DNA from: Pseudomonas serboccidentalis
Lineage (GTDB): Bacteria > Pseudomonadota > Gammaproteobacteria > Pseudomonadales > Pseudomonadaceae
Length of the DNA: 64,000 bases
Reading direction: 5' to 3'
Assembly (NCBI RefSeq): GCF_028830055.1
Contig: NZ_CP101655.1
Location: forward strand, 3,355,229 to 3,419,228
The notes under the pieces were generated by a model, which did no database searches, was not told where the DNA came from, and saw only the letters and a list, made by a program, of their open reading frames with translations. The position numbers were made by a program, and so were the translations under genes. Below are positions 23,724 through 31,610 of the stretch, one piece after another (position 1 is the first letter of the stretch; each line of letters begins with the position of its first letter).

Positions 23724-24063
23724 CGCAAGCAAAGCTCCAGTGTGAGACGGCCGTTTCTTGGTTTTCTGGCCGTGGGCAGACTGGCGTTGCGCCGGTGAAA
23801 AACCGGTCGGCAACAGATGAAAAATCTGTCATGTCGCCAAAACAGCGATTAATCCCCTATTAATGCTGCCCTTGCATCCTGCCAATACCTGATCGATTAC
23901 CTGCGCGGCGTTCGCTCCCGACAGTGGAAGCCCATCAGTGCGCTGCCCTTAATATCAAGTTAATCGATTGCTTTTAGCATTATTTTGCACTTTTTAATCA
24001 ATTTAGTTGGCGTAGCATTAAACCCAAGCAAGACACATCGCCAACCCATCTGGAGTCACCCAC
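23724..24063. other. Intergenic region before the repeat-protein gene
   Basis: 340 bases, noticeably A+T-rich from 23940 onward, with no gene seen. TTGCAC near 23984 could be a -35, but no convincing -10 follows at the right distance. A ribosome site (TCTGGAG) sits at its right end. Confidence 0.6.
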
Positions 24064-24339
24064 ATGAAAACCAAACTGATCCTCGCCCTGACCCTGTCTG
24101 TACTGGCTGCCAACACCTTCGCTGCCGATGGCTCGGACAAAACCAAATCGGCCGACTTCATTTCCGGCGCCAGCGCCGCCATCGAAACCAGCCACTCGGG
24201 CACTTACGCCGCTGACGGTTTCGATAAAACCAACATCGGCAAAACCGTTGCTGCCGATGGCTTCGACAAAACCGGTACCGCCAACGCCATCGCGGCTGAT
24301 GGCTTCGACAAAACCGGTACTGCTGCAGCCATCAGCTGA
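24064..24339 (+). CDS. Small secreted protein of tandem 14-residue ADGFDKT repeats
   Basis: A 91-residue protein with a clear signal peptide (MKTKLILALTLSVLAANTFA) and cleavage just before ADGSDKT. The mature part has a degenerate first unit and then three units in exact 14-residue register starting at A49, A63 and A77. Each begins AADGFDKT and continues NIGKTV, GTANAI or GTAAAI. In DNA these are 42-base units at 24208-24249, 24250-24291 and 24292-24333. There are no cysteines and no known domain. The DGFD cluster might bind a cation, but this is a guess. The start follows TCTGGAGTCACCCAC and a UUCG hairpin ends the transcript, so it is a self-contained gene. I do not recognise a function. 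Confidence 0.82.
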   Translation: MKTKLILALTLSVLAANTFAADGSDKTKSADFISGASAAIETSHSGTYAADGFDKTNIGKTVAADGFDKTGTANAIAADGFDKTGTAAAIS

Positions 24340-24358
24340 ATCTCAGCGGTTCTTCCAC

Positions 24359-24379
24359 AGCCCGGCTTCGGCCGGGCTT
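24359..24379 (+). terminator. Terminator hairpin with UUCG loop
   Basis: AGCCCGGC (24359-24366), TTCG, GCCGGGCT (24371-24378). The stem is very stable but the following T-run is poor. It lies 20 bases after the repeat-protein stop. Confidence 0.65.
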
Positions 24380-24407
24380 AGTCATTTCTGGGGCATCACA
24401 AACATTC

Positions 24408-24502
24408 CCTGTAGGAGTGAGCCTGCTCGCGATAGGGTCATACCAGTCAATGCATTGGGTGACTGTTACACCGCTATCGCGAGCAGGCTCACTCCTACAG
24501 GG
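24408..24502. repeat. REP pair, class A
   Basis: GGAGTGAGCCTGCTCGCGAT and its exact inverse enclose about 46 bases. Confidence 0.88.
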
Positions 24503-24582
24503 GATCAGCGTTTGACTGGAAATACGCGGTGCGCTCTTACACTATGGCGTCTTTCAAAACGCCCTCTTCAGGAACCCCAGCC

Positions 24583-25212
24583 ATGTCCGATGACATCCAT
24601 TTCTACGAACCCGCCAACGGCCACGGCCTGCCCCACGATCCGTTCAACGCCATCGTCGGCCCGCGCCCCATCGGCTGGATCTCTTCGCAGGATGCTCACG
24701 GCCGGCTTAATCTTGCGCCTTACAGCTTCTTCAACGCGTTCAACTACATTCCGCCGATCATTGGTTTTTCCAGCGTCGGGCGCAAAGACAGCCTGAACAA
24801 CATCGAGCAGACCGGCGAATTTGTCTGGAACCTCGCCACCCGGCCGCTGGCTGAGCAGATGAACCAGAGCTGCGCCATGGTCGCGCCTGAGGTCAACGAG
24901 TTTGAATTGGCCGGACTGACGCCCGTGGCGTCGAAGGTGATTGCAGTGCCACGGGTGGCCGAAAGCCCGGTGTCCTTCGAGTGCAAGGTCACGCAGATCA
25001 TTCAGTTGCAGCGCGCCGATGGCGAAACCGTGCCGAGCTGGCTGATTCTCGGCGAAGTGGTCGCCGTGCACATCGCCAAGTGGCTGTTGAAGGACGGCAT
25101 CTACGACACCGCCGCGGCAGAACCGATTCTGCGCGGCGGCGGGCCGGCGGATTATTTCCAGTTGGGGCCAGAGGCCTTGTTCAAGATGTGGCGCCCGGGC
25201 GCCGGCAAATAA
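24583..25212 (+). CDS. Flavin reductase-like FMN-binding protein
   Basis: A 209-residue protein of the flavin reductase-like split-barrel family (RutF/HpaC and DIM6-like relatives). Seen are VGPRPIGWISSQDAHGRLNLAPYS-type FMN contacts (PRPIGWISS and LAPYSFFNAF), GFSSVGRKDSLNNI and the dimer strand FECKVTQIIQL. Such proteins bind FMN and reduce flavin with NAD(P)H or act as flavoproteins on small substrates. The start ATG at 24583 (MSDDIHFYEP) follows TTCAGGAACC; a reading from 24529 adds 18 poorly conserved residues. It stands alone after a REP pair. The substrate is unknown. Confidence 0.85.
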   Translation: MSDDIHFYEPANGHGLPHDPFNAIVGPRPIGWISSQDAHGRLNLAPYSFFNAFNYIPPIIGFSSVGRKDSLNNIEQTGEFVWNLATRPLAEQMNQSCAMVAPEVNEFELAGLTPVASKVIAVPRVAESPVSFECKVTQIIQLQRADGETVPSWLILGEVVAVHIAKWLLKDGIYDTAAAEPILRGGGPADYFQLGPEALFKMWRPGAGK

Positions 25213-25218
25213 GCGCAG

Positions 25219-25461
25219 TTACCAGATCAGCTCGGCGTCATCAGTGACGCCCTGCAGACGGTCCAGCTCTTGGGTAGCCGCGTCATCGGCAGCGATGGCG
25301 CCGGGGAAAACCTGATCACCCAGCAGTTTGTGAAAGCGCGGCGCACCGCCATCGACCAGGGCCTTGACCGCGATTGCCGCGTGATAACCCTTGTTGCCGC
25401 CCAACTCGACGGGGACGATTGCGGAGACTGCTTCGAAGTGTTCGAACTCTTTACGTGCCAT
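25219..25461 (-). CDS. Conserved small hypothetical protein
   Basis: An 80-residue soluble protein (MARKEFEHFEAVSAIVPVEL) ending in ELDRLQGVTDDAELIW. There is no signal peptide, membrane segment or cysteine pair. The ATG at 25461 follows AGGA at a distance of 8 bases. It resembles short conserved proteins found across Pseudomonas, but I know no function. It converges with the flavin reductase gene, whose stop is 6 bases away. Confidence 0.65.
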   Translation of the reverse strand: MARKEFEHFEAVSAIVPVELGGNKGYHAAIAVKALVDGGAPRFHKLLGDQVFPGAIAADDAATQELDRLQGVTDDAELIW

Positions 25462-25504
25462 GGCACACATCCTGGCTCAGACGAATAAGCCGGACATTAA
25501 ACCC

Positions 25505-25858
25505 TCAACCGGCGAGTTTGTGTATCGGTGCCGGGCATTGACCGAGGGCCTGTGCCGCCGACACCTCTTTGAAAGTGTGAAAATCCAGGCTGTTGACCAC
25601 CAGGTCCTGGACCAATTCGGAAAAAATCTGCATCGACGAACTGTTGAAATACGCGGTCATCGCCTGCTGATGGCTCCAGAAACCGGAGACCAGCCACAAG
25701 TCCGGATCACACTGCGAATGCTGCAGGGCAAAGTTCAGGCAACCGGGGGCGCTGCGCGACGGTTCGATCAAGGCACTGAGGCGTACACCCAGTTCGGCGG
25801 AGCGTCCGGCGCGCGCTCGAACGAAGGCCATATGACTGACGGGAATCTGCTTGGACAT
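25505..25858 (-). CDS. Antibiotic biosynthesis monooxygenase (ABM) domain protein
   Basis: A 117-residue ferredoxin-like alpha/beta protein of the ABM family. Conserved pattern positions include HMAFVRARAGRSAELGVRL, APGCLNFALQHSQCDPDLW and the helix with FWSHQQAMTAYFNSSSM. Members are small dimeric oxygenases or quinol/heme-related enzymes; the particular reaction is not readable here. The start at 25858 follows GGGAGGG, a strong site. It is divergent from the AraC regulator at 26256, with about 400 bases between them, and could be its target. Confidence 0.78.
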   Translation of the reverse strand: MSKQIPVSHMAFVRARAGRSAELGVRLSALIEPSRSAPGCLNFALQHSQCDPDLWLVSGFWSHQQAMTAYFNSSSMQIFSELVQDLVVNSLDFHTFKEVSAAQALGQCPAPIHKLAG

Positions 25859-26255
25859 GTTCAACCCTCCCAGGGAGTCGCGTGGCAGCCGGGGGACGGG
25901 CTGCGACAGGATCAAAGGTTAAGGGCCGGGCGCAAGGTGCCGTTAGTCGATTCCTGTCGCTGCGTTGCACAATCCTGCGAGAGTTGTCTGAACGCCTGTA
26001 ACAACCTGCAAACTTGCGTAACACGGCTGTCATATGCGTTTTGTGTAGGAGCTGCCGAAGGCTGCGATCTTTTGATTTTGCCTTGAAGATCAATAGATCG
26101 CAGCCTTCGGCCGCTCCTACAAGGTTGAGTGGCGGCAGGTGCGAAATCATCCCGATGCAGAATCAGGCAAGCATTTGACAGAATGTGTCTACCGCTTGCG
26201 CTTGCACAAACTTAAGCTCTGCTCCATTCCAGATCCCTTGCCGAGGATGCCGTGC
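25859..26255. other. Intergenic region between the ABM and AraC genes
   Basis: 397 bases containing a class B REP pair (26044-26121). The rest must hold the divergent promoters. No gene is seen. Confidence 0.65.
26044..26121. repeat. REP pair, class B
   Basis: TGTAGGAGCTGCCGAAGGCT and its inverse CAGCCTTCGGCCGCTCCTAC, with GATC-rich inner arms. Confidence 0.87.
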
Positions 26256-27185
26256 ATGACGTCATTCGATCGTTTCCAAGCCCCGCCCGATGCCGACATG
26301 GAAAAACAGCGCGCAGAACTGGCGGCGATCATTCGCCGTAACACCACGGACGACGGCAGTTATCAGACCGCCGTCGGCTCGCTGTTCATGTCGCGCCACA
26401 CTAAATCCCACGACTTCGCCCCGGTGCTGGCGCAACCGGCGCTGTGCATCATGGCGCAGGGACGCAAAGAGGTGCGGCTGGCGGATGAGTACTTCAACTA
26501 TGACCCGTTGAATTACCTGGTGGTCTCAGTCTCGATGCCGCTCAGCGGACGCGTTGTGAATGTCTCGCCGCAGGATCCGATCCTCGCTGTGCGCCTGGAC
26601 ATCGACCCGGCCGAAATCACCGCATTGATCGCCGACGCCGGCCCCATGGGCGTGCCGACCCGGCCGACCGGGCGAGGCCTGTATGTCGAGCAGATCGACA
26701 GCGCGATGCTCGATGCGGTACTGCGCCTGGCGCGGCTGCTCGACACGCCGAAAGACATCGCCATGCTCGCGCCGCTGATCCGCCGGGAAATTCTCTATCG
26801 CCTGCTGCGCAGTCCGCAGGGCCATCGTTTGTATGAGATTGCGATTGCCAACAGCCAGAGCCACCGCATCAGCCAGGCGATCAAATGGCTCAACGGCAAC
26901 TTCGAACAGCCGTTGCGCATCGATGATCTGGCCAAGGAAGTGAACCTCAGCGTCTCGACCCTGCATCACCGCTTCAAGGCGATGACCGCGATGAGTCCTC
27001 TGCAATATCAGAAGCAATTGCGCCTGCAGGAAGCGCGACGCCTGATGCTGGCCGAAGGGCTGGAAGCGTCGGCGGCGGGGTATCGGGTGGGGTATGAAAG
27101 CCCATCGCAGTTCAGCCGCGAGTACAGCCGCTTGTTTGGGGCGCCGCCGTTAAGGGATCTGGCGCGGTTGCGGCAGTCGGTCTGA
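26256..27185 (+). CDS. AraC-family transcriptional regulator
   Basis: A 309-residue regulator. Residues 20-190 are the AraC N-terminal type 1 domain (FMSRHTKSHDFAPVLAQPAL, CIMAQGRKEV, SVSMPLSGRVVN). Residues 205-305 hold two helix-turn-helix motifs (IDDLAKEVNLSVSTLHHRF and GYRVGYESPSQFSREYSRLF). The family usually activates genes for catabolism or detoxification of small aldehydes and alcohols. The ATG at 26256 was chosen because GAGG lies 10 bases upstream; an ATG at 26247 is also possible. The most likely target is the divergent ABM monooxygenase gene, but the signal is unknown. Confidence 0.87.
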   Translation: MTSFDRFQAPPDADMEKQRAELAAIIRRNTTDDGSYQTAVGSLFMSRHTKSHDFAPVLAQPALCIMAQGRKEVRLADEYFNYDPLNYLVVSVSMPLSGRVVNVSPQDPILAVRLDIDPAEITALIADAGPMGVPTRPTGRGLYVEQIDSAMLDAVLRLARLLDTPKDIAMLAPLIRREILYRLLRSPQGHRLYEIAIANSQSHRISQAIKWLNGNFEQPLRIDDLAKEVNLSVSTLHHRFKAMTAMSPLQYQKQLRLQEARRLMLAEGLEASAAGYRVGYESPSQFSREYSRLFGAPPLRDLARLRQSV

Positions 27186-27215
27186 TCCGAAATCTGCGGT
27201 GAGGCTTATGGCCCT

Positions 27216-27280
27216 ATCGCGAGCAGGCTCACTCCTACAGTTGGAATGCGTTCCCCTGTAGGAGTGAGCCTGCTCGCGAT
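27216..27280. repeat. REP pair, class A, tight spacing
   Basis: Two perfect 25-base arms (27216-27240 and 27256-27280) with only 15 bases between them, the tightest pair in the window. It lies between the AraC gene and the 3' end of the ABC operon and may stop transcription from both sides. Confidence 0.9.
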
Positions 27281-27310
27281 AGCGTCGGCAAGGCCAACAT
27301 CAAATCCGGA

Positions 27311-28366
27311 TCAAACCCCCAACACCCGACACGCCTCCACCGGCAACGTCACCGACACCGGATGCCCGATCCCCAAACCAATCCCCTGACACGGCGTACT
27401 CAACGCGGTGAACGTCACCCCGGAACACTCCACCGTGGTCTCGATGGTCGCGCCGATATCGCGCACGAACGTCACCTTGCCGAGCAAGCGATTGCCCGCC
27501 GTCGCCTGCGGCGCGGACAGTTGCAAGTCTTCCGGACGAATCAGCATTTTTACCTTCTGCCCCACCACAATGCTGCTGCAGATCGGCACTTGCAGCGCAT
27601 CGCCGCCCGGCAGACTGACCTTGCCGTCGCCCAGCACCGTGGCCGGGAAAATGTTGCCCGAGCCGATGAAGTCGGCGACGAACTCGTTGGCCGGGTGCCG
27701 GTAGATTTCAATTGGCGTACCGACCTGTTGCACCTTGTGTTCGCCCAACACCACGACGATGTCGGCCATGGTCATGGCTTCGCGCTGGTCGTGGGTGACC
27801 ATGATCGTGGTGATGTTCAAGCGCTGTTGCAGTTGGCGAATCTCCACCTGCATCGACTCGCGCAGCTTGGCGTCGAGCGCCGACAGCGGTTCGTCGAGCA
27901 AAAGAATTTTCGGCCGCGAGGCAATGGCCCGGGCAATCGCCACCCGCTGCCGCTGCCCACCGGAAAGCTTCGCCACCGGCCGATTGATCATCGCTTGCAG
28001 CTGGATCAACTCCAGCAATTCCACCACCCGCGCCTGCTGCTCGGTTTTGCTCACGCCGCGCAGTTTCAGCGGATAGGCGATGTTCTCGCCGACGGTCATG
28101 TGTGGGAACAGCGCCAGCGACTGGAACACCATGCCAAAGTTGCGCAGGTGCGCCGGGGTGTGGCCGATGTCCTCGCCGTCCAGGCGAATCTCGCCGCCGG
28201 TGAGGGTTTCCAGCCCGGCGATCATCCGCAGCAAAGTGGTTTTGCCGCAGCCCGACGGGCCGAGAAAACACACCAGTTTGCCTTCCGGCAAATGCAGGTT
28301 GACGTCTTGTACCGCGCACGCCGAGCCGTAGAATTTCTCGACGTTTTCCAGAATCAGACCAGTCAT
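27311..28366 (-). CDS. ABC transporter ATPase, spermidine/putrescine (PotA) type
   Basis: A 351-residue ATPase that powers import through the two permeases encoded upstream. Walker A GPSGCGKTTLL, Q-loop, signature LSGGQRQRVAIARA, Walker B ILLLDEPLSALD and the switch histidine in TIMVTHDQREAM are all intact. A TOBE-type C-terminal domain follows (from about residue 280). The start at 28366 (MTGLILENVEK) lies 13 bases after the permease stop. Within the PotA group the sequence cannot reveal the cargo. Linkage to a 2-ketoarginine decarboxylase-like gene suggests a cationic or guanidino compound. Confidence 0.9.
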   Translation of the reverse strand: MTGLILENVEKFYGSACAVQDVNLHLPEGKLVCFLGPSGCGKTTLLRMIAGLETLTGGEIRLDGEDIGHTPAHLRNFGMVFQSLALFPHMTVGENIAYPLKLRGVSKTEQQARVVELLELIQLQAMINRPVAKLSGGQRQRVAIARAIASRPKILLLDEPLSALDAKLRESMQVEIRQLQQRLNITTIMVTHDQREAMTMADIVVVLGEHKVQQVGTPIEIYRHPANEFVADFIGSGNIFPATVLGDGKVSLPGGDALQVPICSSIVVGQKVKMLIRPEDLQLSAPQATAGNRLLGKVTFVRDIGATIETTVECSGVTFTALSTPCQGIGLGIGHPVSVTLPVEACRVLGV

Positions 28367-28379
28367 GTTGCACCTCAAA

Positions 28380-29228
28380 TCAAAAGGAAACGCCGCCCTC
28401 GCCCACCAGCTTCTCCAGCGCCCAGATCAGGACGAAGTCGATCAGCACGATCAGCACGGCAAACGAGAACACGGTAGGGTCGAGCGATGACACGGTGCGG
28501 CTGTACATCCAGATCGGCACGGTCATGACGTCGATGGTGTAGAGGAAATAGGTCACGGTGAATTCGTTGAACGAGACGATGAACGCCAGCAGCATCCCCG
28601 CCAGAATCCCCGACTTCATCAACGGCACCACCACGTCGACAATCGCCCGCAGCGGCGAGGCACCGAGCATTCGCGCCGCTTCTTCGACTTCGCTGCCGAT
28701 GGAGAGCATCGCCGCGGTGCAGTTTTTCACCACGAACGGCAGCGCCAGAATCACGTGGGCAATCACCAGCCGCGAGGTGGTCAGGTGAAACGGCAAGCTG
28801 TCGAACACCAGCAGCAATGCCAGGCCCAGCACCACCATCGGAAACACCAGCGGCAGCGACATCAGTTGCAACGCCACCGCTTTGCCACGGAACTCGCAGC
28901 GGGTCAGAGCATAGGCGGCGGGCACCGCGATCAGCGTGGCGAAGACCATGGTCAGACACGACACCAGCAAGCTGGTGGCCATGGCCTGGCCGAGGCTCAA
29001 CACATCACTGGCGTCCGGCGAAACGAAAGTGTGCCAGGCCGCCTTGTACCATTGCAGGCTGTAGCTGCTCGGCGGGAAGTCGAGGTTCGACGCACCGCTG
29101 AACGACATCACGATCATGGTCAGGATCGGCAACACCGCCAGCAGCAGAATGACCCCGGAGAGGATCCCGGCAAACTTGCCGGTGTCGCCGGGCAGCAGCG
29201 CCATGCGCTTCTTGGTCAGGGTACTCAT
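28380..29228 (-). CDS. ABC transporter permease, PotC type
   Basis: A 282-residue inner-membrane protein with about six segments and the ATPase-coupling EAA loop (EEAARMLGASPLRAI). It is the second permease of the polyamine-type importer. Its ATG overlaps the stop of the first permease gene (ATGA), indicating coupled translation. The order on the minus strand is binding protein, PotB-like, PotC-like, ATPase. Confidence 0.88.
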   Translation of the reverse strand: MSTLTKKRMALLPGDTGKFAGILSGVILLLAVLPILTMIVMSFSGASNLDFPPSSYSLQWYKAAWHTFVSPDASDVLSLGQAMATSLLVSCLTMVFATLIAVPAAYALTRCEFRGKAVALQLMSLPLVFPMVVLGLALLLVFDSLPFHLTTSRLVIAHVILALPFVVKNCTAAMLSIGSEVEEAARMLGASPLRAIVDVVVPLMKSGILAGMLLAFIVSFNEFTVTYFLYTIDVMTVPIWMYSRTVSSLDPTVFSFAVLIVLIDFVLIWALEKLVGEGGVSF

Positions 29229-30133
29229 TGCGAAGCCTCCAGCAGGCGCCGACGACGGCCAGTGATGTATTCGGACAGGGTCATGATCGCCAGCGTGGTG
29301 ACGATCAGCACCACCCCGGCCGCCGACGCGGCGGGCCAGTTCATCAGCGGCGCGATCTGGTCATGCACCATCACCGCGAGCATCGGCACACGGCGGCCAC
29401 CGAGCAGCAACGGCACGACGAAACTGCTGGCGTTGTAGGCGAACACCAGCGTCGCCCCGGTGATGATCCCCGGCAGACTCATCGGCAACACCACCTGACG
29501 GAACACCTGAAAACGACTGGCGCCCAGCGTTGCTGCCGCCTCTTCGTAGGTGCGCGCGACGCCGCGCATGGCGCTGGCAATCGGCAACACGGCCAGCGGA
29601 AACGCGGTCTGCACCAGGCCCATCAGCACACCGTTCTGGTTGTACAGCAACATGATCGGGCGCTTGATCAGGCCCAGGCCCATCAGCGTCTGGTTGAGCA
29701 TCCCGCCCGGACCGAGGATCACCAGCCAGCCGTAGCTTTGCAGCAGCAGGTTGACCAGCAGCGGCAACAGCACCGCCGCAAGGAAAATCCGCCGCACGAA
29801 CGGCGAGGTCAGCCGCGACATGGTGTACGCCACCGGGATCGCCAGCAGCACGGCGATCACTGCGCTGATCAACGCCAGACGCAGGGTCAGCAGCAGGGAT
29901 TTCAGGTAATAGGGTTCGAGCAATTGCGCGTAACTGGCGAGGCTGAACCCGCTCCACTCCGCGCCTTTGGTGCCGACGCTCATGCGCAGCACCAGCAGGC
30001 TGGCGGCGATCAGCACACCGAGAAACAGCATCGACGGCGTGAGGAAAAACCACGCCCGGGCGGTCGGCGAAATACCGCGCGCCGGGCGCACGTCACTGGC
30101 GCCGACCGGTTGGGTCAGGGATTGATGTTCCAT
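29225..30133 (-). CDS. ABC transporter permease, PotB type
   Basis: A 302-residue permease with a cytoplasmic N-terminal tail of about 35 residues, six predicted membrane segments and the EAA loop YEEAAATLGASRFQVF. It pairs with the PotC-type protein encoded next. A REP pair occupies most of the 156 bases separating it from the binding-protein gene. In many ABC operons such an element lowers expression of the membrane parts relative to the abundant binding protein. Confidence 0.88.
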   Translation of the reverse strand: MEHQSLTQPVGASDVRPARGISPTARAWFFLTPSMLFLGVLIAASLLVLRMSVGTKGAEWSGFSLASYAQLLEPYYLKSLLLTLRLALISAVIAVLLAIPVAYTMSRLTSPFVRRIFLAAVLLPLLVNLLLQSYGWLVILGPGGMLNQTLMGLGLIKRPIMLLYNQNGVLMGLVQTAFPLAVLPIASAMRGVARTYEEAAATLGASRFQVFRQVVLPMSLPGIITGATLVFAYNASSFVVPLLLGGRRVPMLAVMVHDQIAPLMNWPAASAAGVVLIVTTLAIMTLSEYITGRRRRLLEASQ

Positions 30134-30170
30134 AGCAATGATCTCGTCAATGGAAAGCCAAACAACACAT

Positions 30171-30280
30171 CCCTGTAGGAGCTGCCGAAGGCTGCAATCT
30201 TTTGATCTTGCTGTTGATCCTCATCTGCTCAGAGAAGATCAAAGGCAAAAGATCGCAGCCTTCGGCAGCTCCTGCAGGGG
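30171..30280. repeat. REP pair, class B, inside the ABC operon
   Basis: CTGTAGGAGCTGCCGAAGGC and its inverse, in the gap between the binding-protein and permease genes, a place where REPs are known to stabilise upstream mRNA. Confidence 0.87.
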
Positions 30281-30289
30281 GAGTTCGGG

Positions 30290-31393
30290 TCAGGAAGAAA
30301 AGATTTCCGTATAACGACGAATCCATTGGTCATGCACGGTCGCCAGGAAGGCGTTGTCGTGCATGATCGCCTTCTCGGCAATCTGCTCCGGCGTGAGGAT
30401 GTACGGGCTCTTGCGCGCCTCGGCGGAGATGATCGCCTTGGCGTTGACCGGGCCGTTGAAGATGTCTTCGGCCATCTTGCCCTGCACCAGCGGGTCGAGG
30501 GAGTGGTCGATGAAGGCGTAGGCCAGATCGGTGTCGCCCGGACGGTTCTTCGGCATCACCGAAAGCATCAGGTCGGTGTAGAAACCTTCCTTCATGCCGA
30601 ACGTGGCACCGAGGCCGTAGTTCGGATCGCGGATCTGCTTGGGGAAAAATGCCGGGGCGTATAAGCCGCCCATGTCCAGCGAACCGGTGCGGAACAGCTC
30701 GGCGATCTGGTTCGGGTTTTCACCCAGAGTGACCACGCGATCCTTCAGCTCGGCGAGTTTCTTGAAGCCCGGCTCGATGTTGTGTTCATCACCGCCGGCG
30801 AGTTTGGCGGCGATGATGATCAGGTCCATGGCCTCGGTCCAGTTCGGCGGCGGCAGGAAAATGTTCGGTGCCAGATCGGCGTCCCACAGCGCGGCGTAAC
30901 TGTCCGGTGCTTGTTTGAGCGTGCGGGTGCTGTAGACCAGACTGTTGCACCACAGCAGGTAACCAATGCCGTGACCGTTGGCGCCTGTGCGGTATTTTTC
31001 CGGTACGTCGATCAGGTTGGGAATGCGGTTGAGGTCGGGTTTCTCCAGCAGTCCGGCGGCGGCCAGACCTTCGGCGCCGACCCCGGCCAGAGTGATGATG
31101 TCGTACTGCGGACGGTCACCGCCGGCCTTGAGTTTGGCGACCATTTCCGAGGTGCTACCGGTGCGGTCAGCGATGACTTTGGCGCCGGTCTTGGCCTCGA
31201 ACGTGGCGGCGATGTTGCGCAATGCAGCGAGGCCGGTGTCATCCGACCAGGTCAGCAGGCGCAGGGTCTTGCCGGCAAAGCGCGTGTCGCTGGCACTGGC
31301 CCGGATGAAGGGCATGCTCAGGGCCGCCGCCGCTACCGAGGCGACGCCGACGGTTTTAATGAATTGACGCCTGTTCAGATCATGCTCGCCCAT
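30290..31393 (-). CDS. ABC transporter substrate-binding protein with Tat signal
   Basis: A 367-residue periplasmic binding protein of the spermidine/putrescine group (PotD/PotF class). The N-terminus MGEHDLNRRQFIKTVGVASV is a twin-arginine (Tat) signal, RRQFIK, with a hydrophobic stretch ending in SASDTRF. Polyamine-type binding proteins commonly use the Sec route, so folding before export may matter. The mature part begins LRLLTWSDDTGLAALRN and carries IITLAGVGAEGLAAAGLL and GHGIGYLLWCNSLVYSTRT, typical hinge-region segments. The start at 31393 follows GGGAG and a CA motif. It lies about 220 bases after the aldehyde dehydrogenase gene, with a hairpin between. Confidence 0.88.
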   Translation of the reverse strand: MGEHDLNRRQFIKTVGVASVAAAALSMPFIRASASDTRFAGKTLRLLTWSDDTGLAALRNIAATFEAKTGAKVIADRTGSTSEMVAKLKAGGDRPQYDIITLAGVGAEGLAAAGLLEKPDLNRIPNLIDVPEKYRTGANGHGIGYLLWCNSLVYSTRTLKQAPDSYAALWDADLAPNIFLPPPNWTEAMDLIIIAAKLAGGDEHNIEPGFKKLAELKDRVVTLGENPNQIAELFRTGSLDMGGLYAPAFFPKQIRDPNYGLGATFGMKEGFYTDLMLSVMPKNRPGDTDLAYAFIDHSLDPLVQGKMAEDIFNGPVNAKAIISAEARKSPYILTPEQIAEKAIMHDNAFLATVHDQWIRRYTEIFSS

Positions 31394-31405
31394 GACGGAC
31401 TCCCT

Positions 31406-31413
31406 TTGTTCTT
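31406..31413 (-). promoter_or_regulatory. Crc/Hfq-type CA motif before the binding-protein gene
   Basis: On the minus strand AAGAACAA abuts the GGGAG ribosome site. It matches AANAANAA. Confidence 0.5.
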
Positions 31414-31567
31414 TTAAGTATGAGGTTGGTCGCAACCGTTGCATCCGCGCGGCCGGATCCGCTGAAGGCCTTGTTTTCAAAGGCCTGCAGCGCTGCCGAC
31501 GGGTTCATCCTGAGGTCGTGCAATACACCTGACTATCGATAAAAACTCATCGAAGCCATGACACCGG

Positions 31568-31592
31568 CGCATGCCTCGTTGCGAGGCATGCG
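31568..31592 (-). terminator. Hairpin between aldehyde dehydrogenase and ABC genes
   Basis: An 11-bp perfect stem (CGCATGCCTCG / CGAGGCATGCG) with a 3-base loop. No T-run follows on the minus strand, so it may protect or attenuate the transcript rather than end it. Confidence 0.5.
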
Positions 31593-31610
31593 TTCACCGT
31601 TTTCGGGCGT

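Noticed and set aside
24208..24333. Short 42-base tandem repeats as a possible CRISPR-like array
   Set aside because: The units are contiguous, in frame and encode peptide repeats after a signal peptide; there are no spacers.
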